Shown here piece by piece: positions 25,119-34,319 of a stretch of 64,000 bases of DNA. The stretch spans positions 124,846 to 188,845 of the forward strand of contig NZ_ATTM01000003.1 of assembly GCF_000419685.1 (NCBI RefSeq). The letters run 5' to 3'. This DNA comes from Flavobacterium antarcticum DSM 19726 (GTDB taxonomy: Bacteria > Bacteroidota > Bacteroidia > Flavobacteriales > Flavobacteriaceae). The stretch's first letter is position 1. Every line of letters starts with the position of its first letter. A program made the translations under genes and the position numbers. The notes below the pieces were generated by a model. The model was not told the origin of the DNA. It searched no databases and saw only the letters and a program-made list of their open reading frames with translations.

Positions 25119-26085
25119 TTCTACTCATTAATTTCTCCCCAAATAAACGTAGGATTGCTTTTTTATCATCCGAAATATTCATTTTTTCCAACGTTTCAAA
25201 AGCTTTCATCGTAAAGTCTGTTATTGCTTGTTGCGTTGCATCTGCAGCACCTGTTTTTTCAAAAACTTTCTTAACCGATTCTACTTTTTCCGTGGTGTCG
25301 TTTGGATGAATGGAGAATAAATGTTTCAATTCTTCCCGCTGTTCTGCGGAAGAAAATTCTTGTGCTTTTAAGTACAAATACGTTTTTTTGTTTTCAATAA
25401 TATCACCGCCTACTTGCTTTCCAAAAGTGGCTGGATCACCAAAAGCATCTAAATAATCATCTTGCAACTGAAACGCCAACCCCAAATTCAAACCAAAATC
25501 ATAAATCAAGTCGCAGTTTTCCGTTGTCGTGGAGGCAATAATAGCACCCATTTTCATTGCTGCAGCAACAAGAACGGCCGTTTTATACTCAATCATTTTC
25601 AAGTATTCTGGAATGGCAACATCTTCGCGGTCTTCAAAATCCACATCCCACTGTTGACCTTCACAAACTTGAATTGCCGTTTTACTGAATAATTTGGCTA
25701 AATCTCTAAAAATGATTGGCTCGTATTGCTCAAAATATTGATAAGCCAAAATCAACATTGCATCACCAGAGAGAATTCCCGTATTCAAATCCCACTTTTC
25801 GTGAACGGTTTCATTTCCTCTTCGCAAAGGTGCGTCGTCCATAATGTCGTCGTGAATCAACGAAAAATTATGAAACACTTCTATTGCCAAAGCTGCTGGT
25901 AAAGCTTCCTTATAATCCGCACCAAAAATTTCTGCCGTCATCAAAGTAAGCGTCGGGCGAATTCTTTTTCCGCCCAAAAGTAAGATATAACTAATCGGTT
26001 CATACAGATTTTTTGGCTCACGCACAATTTGTTGGGCGGACAAATACTCTTCGATAAATTCTTGATACTGCTTGATGGAACGCAT
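25111..26085 (-). CDS. Polyprenyl synthetase family protein (trans-prenyltransferase)
   Basis: Condenses isopentenyl diphosphate with an allylic diphosphate to make prenyl chains for quinones, carotenoids or other isoprenoids; cytoplasmic. 324 residues. First Asp-rich motif DDIMD at 79-83, second motif LQDDYLDAFGD, plus GGKRIRP in the N-terminal region and LLGG/IRP substrate residues. The residue five before the first Asp is Phe74, a bulky side chain that in this family tends to limit chain length, so farnesyl or geranylgeranyl diphosphate is more likely than a long chain. Product length cannot be settled from sequence. It overlaps the small downstream gene by 8 bases. Confidence 0.92.
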   Translation of the reverse strand: MRSIKQYQEFIEEYLSAQQIVREPKNLYEPISYILLLGGKRIRPTLTLMTAEIFGADYKEALPAALAIEVFHNFSLIHDDIMDDAPLRRGNETVHEKWDLNTGILSGDAMLILAYQYFEQYEPIIFRDLAKLFSKTAIQVCEGQQWDVDFEDREDVAIPEYLKMIEYKTAVLVAAAMKMGAIIASTTTENCDLIYDFGLNLGLAFQLQDDYLDAFGDPATFGKQVGGDIIENKKTYLYLKAQEFSSAEQREELKHLFSIHPNDTTEKVESVKKVFEKTGAADATQQAITDFTMKAFETLEKMNISDDKKAILRLFGEKLMSRNV

Positions 26086-26186
26086 GTCTGTCTTATTTTT
26101 TTGGCTAAAATAATCTATTCCCGCCTCATTAAAAATGCTATTTGCAAAAACGATTGTTAAATAAAGAATAAAAACTATGGAAACTA

Positions 26187-26218
26187 TTGTGGTGTTCGAA
26201 GTTTCCGGCTTACATTTG
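26187..26218 (+). promoter_or_regulatory. Bacteroidetes promoter for the tetR-RND efflux operon
   Basis: TTG (26187-26189), 21-base spacer, TACATTTG (26211-26218), 25 bases before ATG 26244. Fits TTG-N17-23-TAnnTTTG well. The regulator, as first gene, probably represses this same promoter. Confidence 0.7.
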
Positions 26219-26243
26219 TACCTGAAATTAAATGAAGTAGGGA

Positions 26244-26843
26244 ATGATGCAAAGTAAAATAATCAACAAGTCAAGAGAACTGTTTCTGAAATTGGGATTT
26301 AAAAGTATCACAATGGACGATATCGCTCAAGAAATGTCGTGCAGTAAAAAAACGTTATATAAATTTTTTGCCAATAAAGAAATCTTAGTTGAGAAAACAA
26401 TTGAACATGTTCAGGACGAAATTCACCTAAATATTTCAAAAATATTAACTGAAAACGATAATGCGATTGCAGGAAATTTTAAAGTGACCGCTTATTTTCG
26501 AGACATGTTTAAGTCTTCTGAAACATCGCCCGTTCATCAATTGAAAAAGCATTATCCAGAGATTTATCAGAAAGTGCACGAACGGCAAGTCTCAGAATGC
26601 AAAATTTGGTTTGTCCAAAATATTGAGAAAGGCATCAAGCAAGGCTACTTTAGAGCTGAAATTGACTCCGATGATTACGCCAATTTCTACTACATGCTAA
26701 TTTTTCAAATCAATGAAGACACAATGTACGAAAGAGATGCAGCTGCATTAGAATTTAAAGCTTTAGAATACCACATTCGGGCAATGGCAACGCCAAAAGG
26801 AATTACAGAATTAGAACATCAAATAGCTCAAATACATAATTAA
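26244..26843 (+). CDS. TetR/AcrR family transcriptional regulator
   Basis: A 199-residue regulator. The N-terminal helix-turn-helix (about 1-50) shows the TetR pattern SRELFLKLGFKSITMDDIA, then MSCSKKTLYKFFANKE. The C-terminal part is the ligand-binding helical domain, with RAMATPKGITELEH near the end. It is the first gene of an efflux operon, 2 bases before the TolC gene, so autoregulation and control of the pump are probable; the ligand is unknown. Confidence 0.93.
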   Translation: MMQSKIINKSRELFLKLGFKSITMDDIAQEMSCSKKTLYKFFANKEILVEKTIEHVQDEIHLNISKILTENDNAIAGNFKVTAYFRDMFKSSETSPVHQLKKHYPEIYQKVHERQVSECKIWFVQNIEKGIKQGYFRAEIDSDDYANFYYMLIFQINEDTMYERDAAALEFKALEYHIRAMATPKGITELEHQIAQIHN

Positions 26844-26845
26844 TA

Positions 26846-28195
26846 ATGAAAAGGAATAGTCTTTTAATCACCTTTCTTCTACTGTCAGCATTCTTATTTG
26901 CTCAAAATGACACACCTAAAACCTACAGTTTTTCGCTAGAAGAAGCCATCAATTACGCCATCGAACACAATTATTCTTCGATTAATGCGAGTCGGGATAT
27001 TGATGCAGCAAAACAAAAGAAGTGGGAAACAACTGCAGCGGGTTTACCCCAAATTAGCGCAGGAATTGATTACACCAATAACTTCGAATTGCAGAAATCG
27101 TTAGTTCCAGCAGAATTTTTTGGCGGACAACCGGGAGAATTTGCTGAGTTAGCTTTTGGAACAAAACATTCTATGAATGCTCGTTCGCAATTGACCCAAA
27201 TCATTTTTGATGGTTCTTATATTGTAGCACTTCAAGCGTCGAAAACCTATTTGAAATACTACCAAAACTACAAGCAGAAAAATAAGAATGAAGTTCGAGA
27301 AATGGTAATCAATTCTTATGGGAACGTACTTTTGGCAGAAGAGAACATTCGCATTTTAAATAAAAATAAGACAACTTTAGATAAAACGCTTTTCGATACC
27401 AATGAAACGTTCAAGAACGGTTTGATTGAAGAAGAAAATGTAGAGCAGTTGAAAATTACGCTTTCCTCTATTGTAAGTAATTTGAATTACACGTTGAGAT
27501 TAAAAGAAATTTCGATGAATATGTTGAAAATCGACTTAGGAATTCCTTTGGAAAACGAATTAATTCTTACAGATGAGTTGCAGCAATTGAGCGAATCGAA
27601 TTTAGATTTTGCTATTGCAGCTCCAGCTTTCGAAGTAAAAAACAGTATTGATTATAAAATAAGTGAAAACCTGGTTGACCAAAGAAGATTAGAATTAAAA
27701 TTAGAGAAAAGTAAAGCGTTACCAAATCTTTCTGCTAATATGAATTTTGGTTACAATGCTTTTGGAGACGATTTTCAGTTTACAAGCGCAGACCAAAAAT
27801 GGTTTAATTATTCGAATCTTGGAGTGTCATTAAATATTCCAATTTTCAGTAGTTTCGGTCGTCAAGCGAAAACGCAACAAGCAAAAATTGAGTTTGAAAA
27901 AGCAACGACGCAACAAACAGAAACCGAACAAAAATTACAATTGCAATACCAAACTGCAAAAAGTGATTATGAATTTAGAGTAGAACAATATGCAAGTGCA
28001 AAAGAAAATTTGCGTCTAGCAGAACGAATTGAAAGAAAACAAAACGTAAAATTCACAGAAGGAATTTCAACAAGTTTTGACTTTACAGACGCACAGCAAC
28101 AATTGTATAAAGCACAACAAAATTATTTGCAATCAATGGTTGACGTAATTAATACGAAAGCGGCATTGGACAAATTGATTCAAACAAACGAATAA
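26846..28195 (+). CDS. TolC family outer membrane efflux protein
   Basis: A 449-residue protein with a signal peptide (cleavage about LFAQ, residue 20). Two outer-membrane-efflux repeats are visible: SLEEAINYAIEHNYSSINAS begins the first, and the coiled-coil helices run through both (LRLAERIERKQNVKFTEGISTSFDF in the second). It forms the outer-membrane channel of a tripartite pump together with the next two genes. Start ATG at 26846, 2 bases after the regulator's stop. Gap to the adaptor gene is 23 bases. Confidence 0.93.
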   Translation: MKRNSLLITFLLLSAFLFAQNDTPKTYSFSLEEAINYAIEHNYSSINASRDIDAAKQKKWETTAAGLPQISAGIDYTNNFELQKSLVPAEFFGGQPGEFAELAFGTKHSMNARSQLTQIIFDGSYIVALQASKTYLKYYQNYKQKNKNEVREMVINSYGNVLLAEENIRILNKNKTTLDKTLFDTNETFKNGLIEEENVEQLKITLSSIVSNLNYTLRLKEISMNMLKIDLGIPLENELILTDELQQLSESNLDFAIAAPAFEVKNSIDYKISENLVDQRRLELKLEKSKALPNLSANMNFGYNAFGDDFQFTSADQKWFNYSNLGVSLNIPIFSSFGRQAKTQQAKIEFEKATTQQTETEQKLQLQYQTAKSDYEFRVEQYASAKENLRLAERIERKQNVKFTEGISTSFDFTDAQQQLYKAQQNYLQSMVDVINTKAALDKLIQTNE

Positions 28196-28218
28196 TCATC
28201 AATCTTAAACTTACTATA

Positions 28219-29373
28219 ATGAAAAAAATAATTGCCCTTACCATAATCGCTTTCACATTATACAGCTGTGGCGATGCTTCGACTAAAGAAGTTCAAGCTA
28301 CAATTGAAACAAATGACTTGGCCCAAATTCAGAAAAAGCGAGAAGAAATTCACGCTGAATATGAAAAATTAGCGGCTCAAATGGCTGACTTAGATGCAGC
28401 AATTATCAAATTAGACGACACGAAACGTTATCCTTTAGTGAAAACGTTGACTGTAAAAGATTCAGCGTTTACACATTATATTGAAATTCAAGGAAATGTG
28501 GATACGAAAGAAAACATTCTGATTTACCCAGAATTTTCAGGTGTATTGACGCAATTGAATGTAAAAGCGGGACAGAAAGTTTCAAAAGGACAAGTTTTAG
28601 CAAGAATTGACGATGGCGGAATGAGCGCTCAATTAGCGCAAGCCCAAAACAAATTAGCTTTAGACAAAACGACTTTCGACAGACAGAAAAATCTTTGGGA
28701 CCAAAAGATTGGTTCGGAAATTCAATATTTGCAAGCACAAACTGTTTATCAAAGTCAGCAAAAAGCTGTCGTACAAATGCAAGCGCAATTGTCTAAAACT
28801 GTAGTTCGTGCTCCGTTTTCAGGAACGATTGATGAAGTAATTGCAGAACGCGGACAGGTTGTGGCGCCAGGTCAAGAATTGTTTAGAATTGTTAATCTTG
28901 GAAACATGTATGTAACTGCAAATGTTCCTGAGAATTATTTAAGTGAATTGAAACTAGGAGCTACGGTTGAAGTGTATTTGAACGCTATTGGCAAAACCTA
29001 TAAAGGAAAAGTAAGACAAGTTGGAACTTATATCAATCCAAATAACAGAACTTTTGGAATTGAAATCGCGGTGCCAAATCCAGACAATTTATTACGTCCA
29101 AATCAAGTGGCTGTTTTGAAAATTGAAGATTACACAAGCAAAAATGCCTTGTTAATTCCTGAGAATATCATTTCAGAAAACGCATTAAACGAGAAAGTTG
29201 TTTTTGTAGTTAGTGGCGATAAAGAACCTAAAGTTGCGCAAAGAATTATCGAAGTTGGTTATTCTTCTGGAGCAATGGTGGAAGTGAAATCAGGCTTAAA
29301 ACCGGGTGATATTGTTGTGACTGAAGGAGCGAAAGCCTTGACTGACGGTGCAAGTATTGAAATCATCAAATAA
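28219..29373 (+). CDS. RND efflux periplasmic adaptor (membrane fusion protein)
   Basis: A 384-residue lipoprotein with a lipobox-like LYSC (Cys17) at the leader's end. A coiled coil (about 30-65) is followed by the lipoyl/barrel-sandwich hybrid domain (about 90-215: LTQLNVKAGQKVSKGQVLARIDDG and VRAPFSGTIDEV). A beta-barrel domain (about 220-310) and a membrane-proximal domain (GLKPGDIVVTEGAKALTDG) follow. It links the inner-membrane transporter encoded next to the TolC channel. Middle gene of the operon. Confidence 0.94.
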   Translation: MKKIIALTIIAFTLYSCGDASTKEVQATIETNDLAQIQKKREEIHAEYEKLAAQMADLDAAIIKLDDTKRYPLVKTLTVKDSAFTHYIEIQGNVDTKENILIYPEFSGVLTQLNVKAGQKVSKGQVLARIDDGGMSAQLAQAQNKLALDKTTFDRQKNLWDQKIGSEIQYLQAQTVYQSQQKAVVQMQAQLSKTVVRAPFSGTIDEVIAERGQVVAPGQELFRIVNLGNMYVTANVPENYLSELKLGATVEVYLNAIGKTYKGKVRQVGTYINPNNRTFGIEIAVPNPDNLLRPNQVAVLKIEDYTSKNALLIPENIISENALNEKVVFVVSGDKEPKVAQRIIEVGYSSGAMVEVKSGLKPGDIVVTEGAKALTDGASIEIIK

Positions 29374-29397
29374 ATTTATCTCATAAATACATAACTC

Positions 29398-32300
29398 ATG
29401 AGTAATAAAATAAATAAAGAATTTGCCATTTCGACGTGGGCGATTAATAATAAAATGACGGTTTATGTCATCACGGCGATTTTGCTTATCGGTGGATTAT
29501 TATCGTATTATGCGATGCCACGCGAGAGTTTTCCAGAGATTGTAGAAACTAAAATTTACGTTAGTTCAATCAATCCTGGAAACTCGGCTGAAGATGTTGA
29601 GAAACTGATTACAAAACCTTTGGAGGAAGAATTCAATAATATTTCGGGTGTAACTAAAATTACGTCGAATACGTTGGAGGATTACTCTATGATTTTGGTT
29701 GAATTTGACGAAGATATTTCTGTTGAAGATGCCAAACAAAAGGTAAAAGATAAAGTTGATAAAGTAAAATCGGATACGCAATGGCCAACAATTGATGGTG
29801 GCGGAAAAGTAGAGCCGAATGTTTTTGACTTGAATATTGCCGAAGAAGTGCCGATTTTAAATATCAATCTAAAGGGTGATTTTCCTTCGCAAAAGTTGAA
29901 AGATTATGCGGAATATATTGAGGAACGTGTAGAGCGTTTGCCGCAAATTAAGGAAGCGGCGATTCGCGGTGTAGATGATAAAGAGGTTGAAATTGCAGTA
30001 GATATTTACAAAATGAGTGCGGCAAAAGTTAGTTTTGACGACATCATCAATGCGGTTAAATACGAGAATAAAACCATTTCAGGCGGAAGCGTAACGAGTA
30101 ATGGAGTTAAGAAAAACATTCGTGTAATTGGTGAGATCAATGATCCAAGCCAACTAGAGAACATCGTAGTAAAACAGCAAGACGGAAATGTGTATTTGAA
30201 AGACATCGCTACGATTGTTTTCAAAGAAAAAGAGCGAACTACCTTCGCAAGAGATTTTGGCGATAATGTCGTCATGCTTGACATCAAGAAGCGTAGTGGT
30301 AAAAACATGGTGGAAGCTGTGGACGGCGTAAAATCTATTATTGAAACTGCTCAAGGAAACTATTTTCCAGAAGGATTAAAAGTGACTTACGCGAACGACC
30401 AGTCTGAAAAAACAATTGCTCAAGTGGATGATTTGGTAAACAATATCATCTTTGGAGTTTTATTGGTAATCATCGTTTTAATGTTTTTCCTAGGATTAAG
30501 AAACGCATTATTTGTAGGATTTGCAATTCCACTTTCGATGTTCATGTCTTACATGATTTTAGCGTCGTTTGGAATTACGTTGAATACGATGGTACTATTT
30601 GCATTGGTAATGGGACTAGGAATGTTAGTAGATAATGGAATTGTTGTTGTCGAAAATGTCTACTCATTAATGAGTCAAGGAATGTCTCGCAAGCAAGCGG
30701 CGATTGAAGGAATTGGCGAAATCGCTTGGCCTATTATTGCTTCTACAGCAACAACTTTGGCAGCCTTTTTTCCATTAGGACTATGGCCGGGAACGATGGG
30801 TAAATTCATGATTTACTTCCCTATGACGCTTTCTGTAGTTTTGTTTTCATCCTTATTTGTGGCGTTAATTATCAATGCGACAATGACGGCAGATTTCATG
30901 CAGTTGCAAGAAAAAGAAATGCCTCGCAAGAAATTAATTTCAATAAGTGCCATCATTGGTGGAATTGGAGCTTTAATTTTAATATTCGGATTGATTAAGG
31001 ATATTGGTTTCGCAAGAGGAATTGGAAACTTAATGTTGTTTTTCGCCATAATGATGTGGGTTTACAAATATTTCCTACTCAAAAGAATGGATAAATTTCA
31101 AGCCACAAGTTTAGTTGGTTTAGAAAATAATTATCAAAAGTTTTTGCAATACGCTCTAACAGCAAAACGGCCAAGATGGTTTTTCTTGGGAACGTTTGGG
31201 GTCTTAATTCTGTCTTTTATTCTAGTTGGCGTTGTAAAACCAAATGTCTTGTTTTTCCCTGAAAATCAGCCGAACCAAATCATGGTTTACATTGAATTTC
31301 CAGAAGGAACAGATATTCAAAAGACCAATGATTTTACCAAATTAATCGAGAAAAAAGTGTACGCTATTGCCAATAAATACGAGAAAGATGGCAAGAATTT
31401 CATGGTTGAAACTGCGGTTGCACAAGTGGGTCAAGGAGCAGGAAATCCGCAAACGGATGGTGGCTCAGAAAACGAAATGCCACACCGTGGAAAAGTGACT
31501 TTGTCGATGCGTGAGTTCAAATACCGACAAGGAATCAACAGTCTGGACGTGATGGAAGAAATTCGGAAATCAGTTCAAGGTTACCCTGGCGTTTCGATAA
31601 TTGTTGAAAAAGAAGCAAACGGTCCTCCGGCTGGTTATCCGGTGAACATAGAAATTACTGGTGAAAATTATGGCGATATGTTGCTTGAAGCACATCGTTT
31701 GAAAGATTTTCTAAACGACCGAAATGTTGCTGGAATTGAAGAATTAAAAATTGACGTTAATAAATCAAAACCAGGAGTTGATATTTCGGTGGATGTTGAA
31801 AAAGCGGGCAGACTTGGAATTACTTCAGGACAAGTGGGACAAACTCTTCGTCGTGCGGTTTATGGTGAAAAAATCTCAACTTATAAAGAAGGAAAAGACG
31901 ATTATGAAATCAATGTTCGGATGGAAGAAGAGCAGCGAAATGACAATAATGTTATTTACAATCAGCCTGTCACTTTTAGAGACCAAGCTTCGGGAAAATT
32001 AGTGCAAGTGCCAATTTCAGCGATTACTTCGACGAAAGATTCCAATACTTTTAACACTATAAAACGTAAAAACTTAAAACGAGTGATTACGGTTTATTCG
32101 AATGTTATTGGAGGTTACAACGGAAATTTAATCGTTGAGAAAATCAAAAAAGAGTTGTCCGACTATAAAATGAAAGACGATATCACTTTTGCTTTTACAG
32201 GTGAACAAGAAGAGCAAGCGAAGAACATGAGTTTCTTACTGAACGCACTTTTAATCGCAATGGGTGGAATTATTTTAATATTGGTTGCACAATTCAATTC

Positions 32301-32862
32301 TATTTCAAAACCAATAATCATTATGGTTTCGGTATTGTTGAGTTTTGGAGGAGTGTTCTTGGGAATGGTCATTTTCAACAATGATTTCGTGATTATCATG
32401 ACGATGATGGGAATTATTTCGCTCGCCGGAATTGTGGTGAATAACGCGATTGTTCTGATTGACTACACCCAATTGCTTATCGATAGAAAGCTGGACGAAA
32501 AAGGAATGGGTGAAAAGGAACTTTTATCACGAGAAGAATATTTCGACATTATGGTTGAAGCAGGTCGTTCTAGATTACGTCCAGTGTTATTGACCGCAAT
32601 TACAACAGTACTAGGTTTAGTGCCACTTGCAATTGGTTTGAATATTGATTTCTTCAACTTATTCATTAATTACAATCCAAATATTTACATTGGTGGTGAC
32701 AACGTAATTTTCTGGGGACCTTTGGCGAAGACTGTAATTTACGGCCTTGTTTTCGCAACGTTCTTGACGTTAGTAATTATTCCGGTGATGTTCTTTTTAT
32801 TACAGAAATTCAAAATTAGATTGAAGAATAGAAGATTGAGAAATCAGGAAGCTGTTGTTTAG
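29398..32862 (+). CDS. RND efflux transporter permease (AcrB/HAE1-like)
   Basis: A 1154-residue inner-membrane proton antiporter with the AcrB architecture: TM1 at about 18-38, periplasmic porter domain with ESFPEIVETKIYVSS and PGNSAEDVEKLITKPLEEE, TM2-6 at about 335-500, TM7 near 595, second porter domain, and TM8-12 at about 940-1140. The TM4 segment GLGMLVDNGIVVVENVY has Asp residues matching the proton relay. The length exceeds AcrB (1049), partly through an insertion around 490-570 that adds two hydrophobic segments (ISAIIGGIGALILIFGLI and LMLFFAIMMWVYKYFLL). Substrate not predictable. A perfect hairpin terminator follows. Confidence 0.94.
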   Translation: MSNKINKEFAISTWAINNKMTVYVITAILLIGGLLSYYAMPRESFPEIVETKIYVSSINPGNSAEDVEKLITKPLEEEFNNISGVTKITSNTLEDYSMILVEFDEDISVEDAKQKVKDKVDKVKSDTQWPTIDGGGKVEPNVFDLNIAEEVPILNINLKGDFPSQKLKDYAEYIEERVERLPQIKEAAIRGVDDKEVEIAVDIYKMSAAKVSFDDIINAVKYENKTISGGSVTSNGVKKNIRVIGEINDPSQLENIVVKQQDGNVYLKDIATIVFKEKERTTFARDFGDNVVMLDIKKRSGKNMVEAVDGVKSIIETAQGNYFPEGLKVTYANDQSEKTIAQVDDLVNNIIFGVLLVIIVLMFFLGLRNALFVGFAIPLSMFMSYMILASFGITLNTMVLFALVMGLGMLVDNGIVVVENVYSLMSQGMSRKQAAIEGIGEIAWPIIASTATTLAAFFPLGLWPGTMGKFMIYFPMTLSVVLFSSLFVALIINATMTADFMQLQEKEMPRKKLISISAIIGGIGALILIFGLIKDIGFARGIGNLMLFFAIMMWVYKYFLLKRMDKFQATSLVGLENNYQKFLQYALTAKRPRWFFLGTFGVLILSFILVGVVKPNVLFFPENQPNQIMVYIEFPEGTDIQKTNDFTKLIEKKVYAIANKYEKDGKNFMVETAVAQVGQGAGNPQTDGGSENEMPHRGKVTLSMREFKYRQGINSLDVMEEIRKSVQGYPGVSIIVEKEANGPPAGYPVNIEITGENYGDMLLEAHRLKDFLNDRNVAGIEELKIDVNKSKPGVDISVDVEKAGRLGITSGQVGQTLRRAVYGEKISTYKEGKDDYEINVRMEEEQRNDNNVIYNQPVTFRDQASGKLVQVPISAITSTKDSNTFNTIKRKNLKRVITVYSNVIGGYNGNLIVEKIKKELSDYKMKDDITFAFTGEQEEQAKNMSFLLNALLIAMGGIILILVAQFNSISKPIIIMVSVLLSFGGVFLGMVIFNNDFVIIMTMMGIISLAGIVVNNAIVLIDYTQLLIDRKLDEKGMGEKELLSREEYFDIMVEAGRSRLRPVLLTAITTVLGLVPLAIGLNIDFFNLFINYNPNIYIGGDNVIFWGPLAKTVIYGLVFATFLTLVIIPVMFFLLQKFKIRLKNRRLRNQEAVV

Positions 32863-32908
32863 TGGTCAGTGGTCAGTTGAGGAAGTTATTAGTTCTCGGT
32901 TGTCAGTC
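32861..32908. repeat. GTGGTCAGT-type short intergenic repeat
   Basis: Starts in the stop codon of the RND gene with AGTGGTCAGTGGTCAGTTG, then CGGTTGTCAGT. Tandem 7-base units GTGGTCA/GTTGTCA; the composition differs from the coding DNA around it. Confidence 0.5.
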
Positions 32909-32931
32909 TTGTAATTGAATTAGATTTATAT

Positions 32932-32970
32932 AAATAACCTCAACTTAATTGTTGAGGTTATTTTTTTGGG
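32932..32970 (+). terminator. Rho-independent terminator of the efflux operon
   Basis: 13-bp perfect arms AAATAACCTCAAC (32932-32944) and GTTGAGGTTATTT (32951-32963) with a 6-base loop, followed by T4. Confidence 0.88.
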
Positions 32971-32993
32971 TTTGCTTTGAAAGTAAATCGCAT

Positions 32994-33021
32994 AAAAAAA
33001 CCGTCTTTAAAAAGACGGTTT
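32994..33021 (-). terminator. Rho-independent terminator of the TlpA gene
   Basis: Arms AAACCGTCTTT and AAAGACGGTTT with a 2-base central gap; seven T follow the hairpin on the minus strand. Just beyond the TlpA stop. Confidence 0.85.
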
Positions 33022-33042
33022 ACTATTTTAAAAGAAGTTAAA

Positions 33043-34038
33043 TTAGTTTAATAATTTCTCCAATTGTGTTGTTAAAGCGGGCGAAGATGGTCGTTGTGCA
33101 TTAGCATCTACAATCATTCCTTTTGGGTCAATTAAGATAAAACGCGGAATTCCGTTAATACCATACGCTTTTACGAAATCAGAATTCCAGTCGTTGTCTG
33201 CGAAAAGTTGGATTCCACCTAATTCTTTCGTTACTACAAATTTCTTCCACTTCTCGTAATCTTTTTTAGTATCGATTGAAATACTTACGAACTCGATGTT
33301 CTTTCCGTGAAACTGCTCTTCTACTTTTTTCAAATGCGGAATTTCACCAATACAAGGTCCACACCAAGTTGCCCAAACATCGATATACACATATTTTCCA
33401 CGCAAATCTTCTAACTTCGTCATTCCACCTTTGTGGTTTTCATAGTTGAATGTTGGTGACGGAGCATTATTCAATTTTTGCAATGCCAATTCCTCTTGGT
33501 AATACTGCTTCAATCCCATCATCGAGCCTTCAATTTCTTTGTTGTACAAAGTTGTAAACGCAACGTCTAATTTTGAATCATTCAATCGTTTTAAATCTCC
33601 TTCTTTTTTAGCCATCGCCATTTTTTCAAACATCGCTTCGTCGGCTTTCAGTAAATCAGGATAATTATAATTTTCTTCAATTAAAGCGGTTTGTGCTAGA
33701 AAGTTATTTTCCTTCGCTCCTTTTCCACTGTAAACGATGCTTTCGTCAAATAGTTTTGCATCCATTTTCAATTTCAAATCCATCCCGTTTTTCAAGAATA
33801 AGGAAGTATTTTCTACGCCATCACTCAAACGATACATTCCTTCCGAAACCATCAAAGTATCTTTAAAAACACCTGATTTATTCAACACAAATTCTTTCTT
33901 ATACTTTTTTGGCCCTAAAATATAGAGTTTTTCGCCATTTTTGTTGTCGATTTTAGCCTCAAACGTCATGTAGTTTTTTTGGGCGAAAGCCGAAAGAGAC
34001 AACATTCCCACTAACATTCCTGTGATTATTTTTTTCAT
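33043..34038 (-). CDS. TlpA-like thiol-disulfide oxidoreductase with DUF4369
   Basis: A 331-residue exported protein (signal cleavage about AFAQ, residue 20). The N-terminal beta domain (about 22-105: FEAKIDNKNGEKLYILG) matches DUF4369; a helical linker follows. The C-terminal thioredoxin fold (about 190-331) carries VWATWCGPCIGEIPHLKKV with the redox pair Cys226 and Cys229. GIPRFILIDP holds the cis-Pro loop. Such Bacteroidota proteins reduce periplasmic thiols; the partner is unknown. It has its own promoter box and terminator, so it is probably monocistronic. Confidence 0.92.
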   Translation of the reverse strand: MKKIITGMLVGMLSLSAFAQKNYMTFEAKIDNKNGEKLYILGPKKYKKEFVLNKSGVFKDTLMVSEGMYRLSDGVENTSLFLKNGMDLKLKMDAKLFDESIVYSGKGAKENNFLAQTALIEENYNYPDLLKADEAMFEKMAMAKKEGDLKRLNDSKLDVAFTTLYNKEIEGSMMGLKQYYQEELALQKLNNAPSPTFNYENHKGGMTKLEDLRGKYVYIDVWATWCGPCIGEIPHLKKVEEQFHGKNIEFVSISIDTKKDYEKWKKFVVTKELGGIQLFADNDWNSDFVKAYGINGIPRFILIDPKGMIVDANAQRPSSPALTTQLEKLLN

Positions 34039-34066
34039 ATAAATGTTTATTAAATTTTTCGAATAC

Positions 34067-34074
34067 CAAATATA
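34067..34074 (-). promoter_or_regulatory. -7 box (TATATTTG) for the TlpA gene
   Basis: Minus-strand TATATTTG followed by GTAT, 28 bases before ATG 34038. Fits TAnnTTTG. Confidence 0.55.
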
Positions 34075-34127
34075 GTTTTTTATTTATTTCGATGTGAAAT
34101 TATTTCGCGTGATTCGATTTTCTTTCT

Positions 34128-34145
34128 ACACAGATTGCACGAATT
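34128..34145. repeat. ACACAGATT-type intergenic repeat, copy 1
   Basis: ACACAGATTGCACGAATT matches 16 of 18 bases with the copy at 46290-46307. Part of the 281-base gene-free gap 34039-34319. Confidence 0.5.
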
Positions 34146-34294
34146 TAAACCGATTTCACTTGTTAAAATTTAAAAATATTTGTATTTCCGTAATCGTAAG
34201 CACAAAAACTTTAAAATCGAATTAACGAAAACAAAGTGCTTTTATCAAAAATAAAATTTTCAGCGAACAAAGAGGAGAGTCATTTTACTTTAAT

Positions 34295-34302
34295 TACTTT
34301 TG
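34295..34302 (+). promoter_or_regulatory. -7 box (TACTTTTG) for aspS
   Basis: TACTTTTG followed by CAAT, 17 bases before ATG 34320; predicts a leader of about 12 bases. Confidence 0.6.
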
Positions 34303-34319
34303 CAATCTAAAATTTTGAT

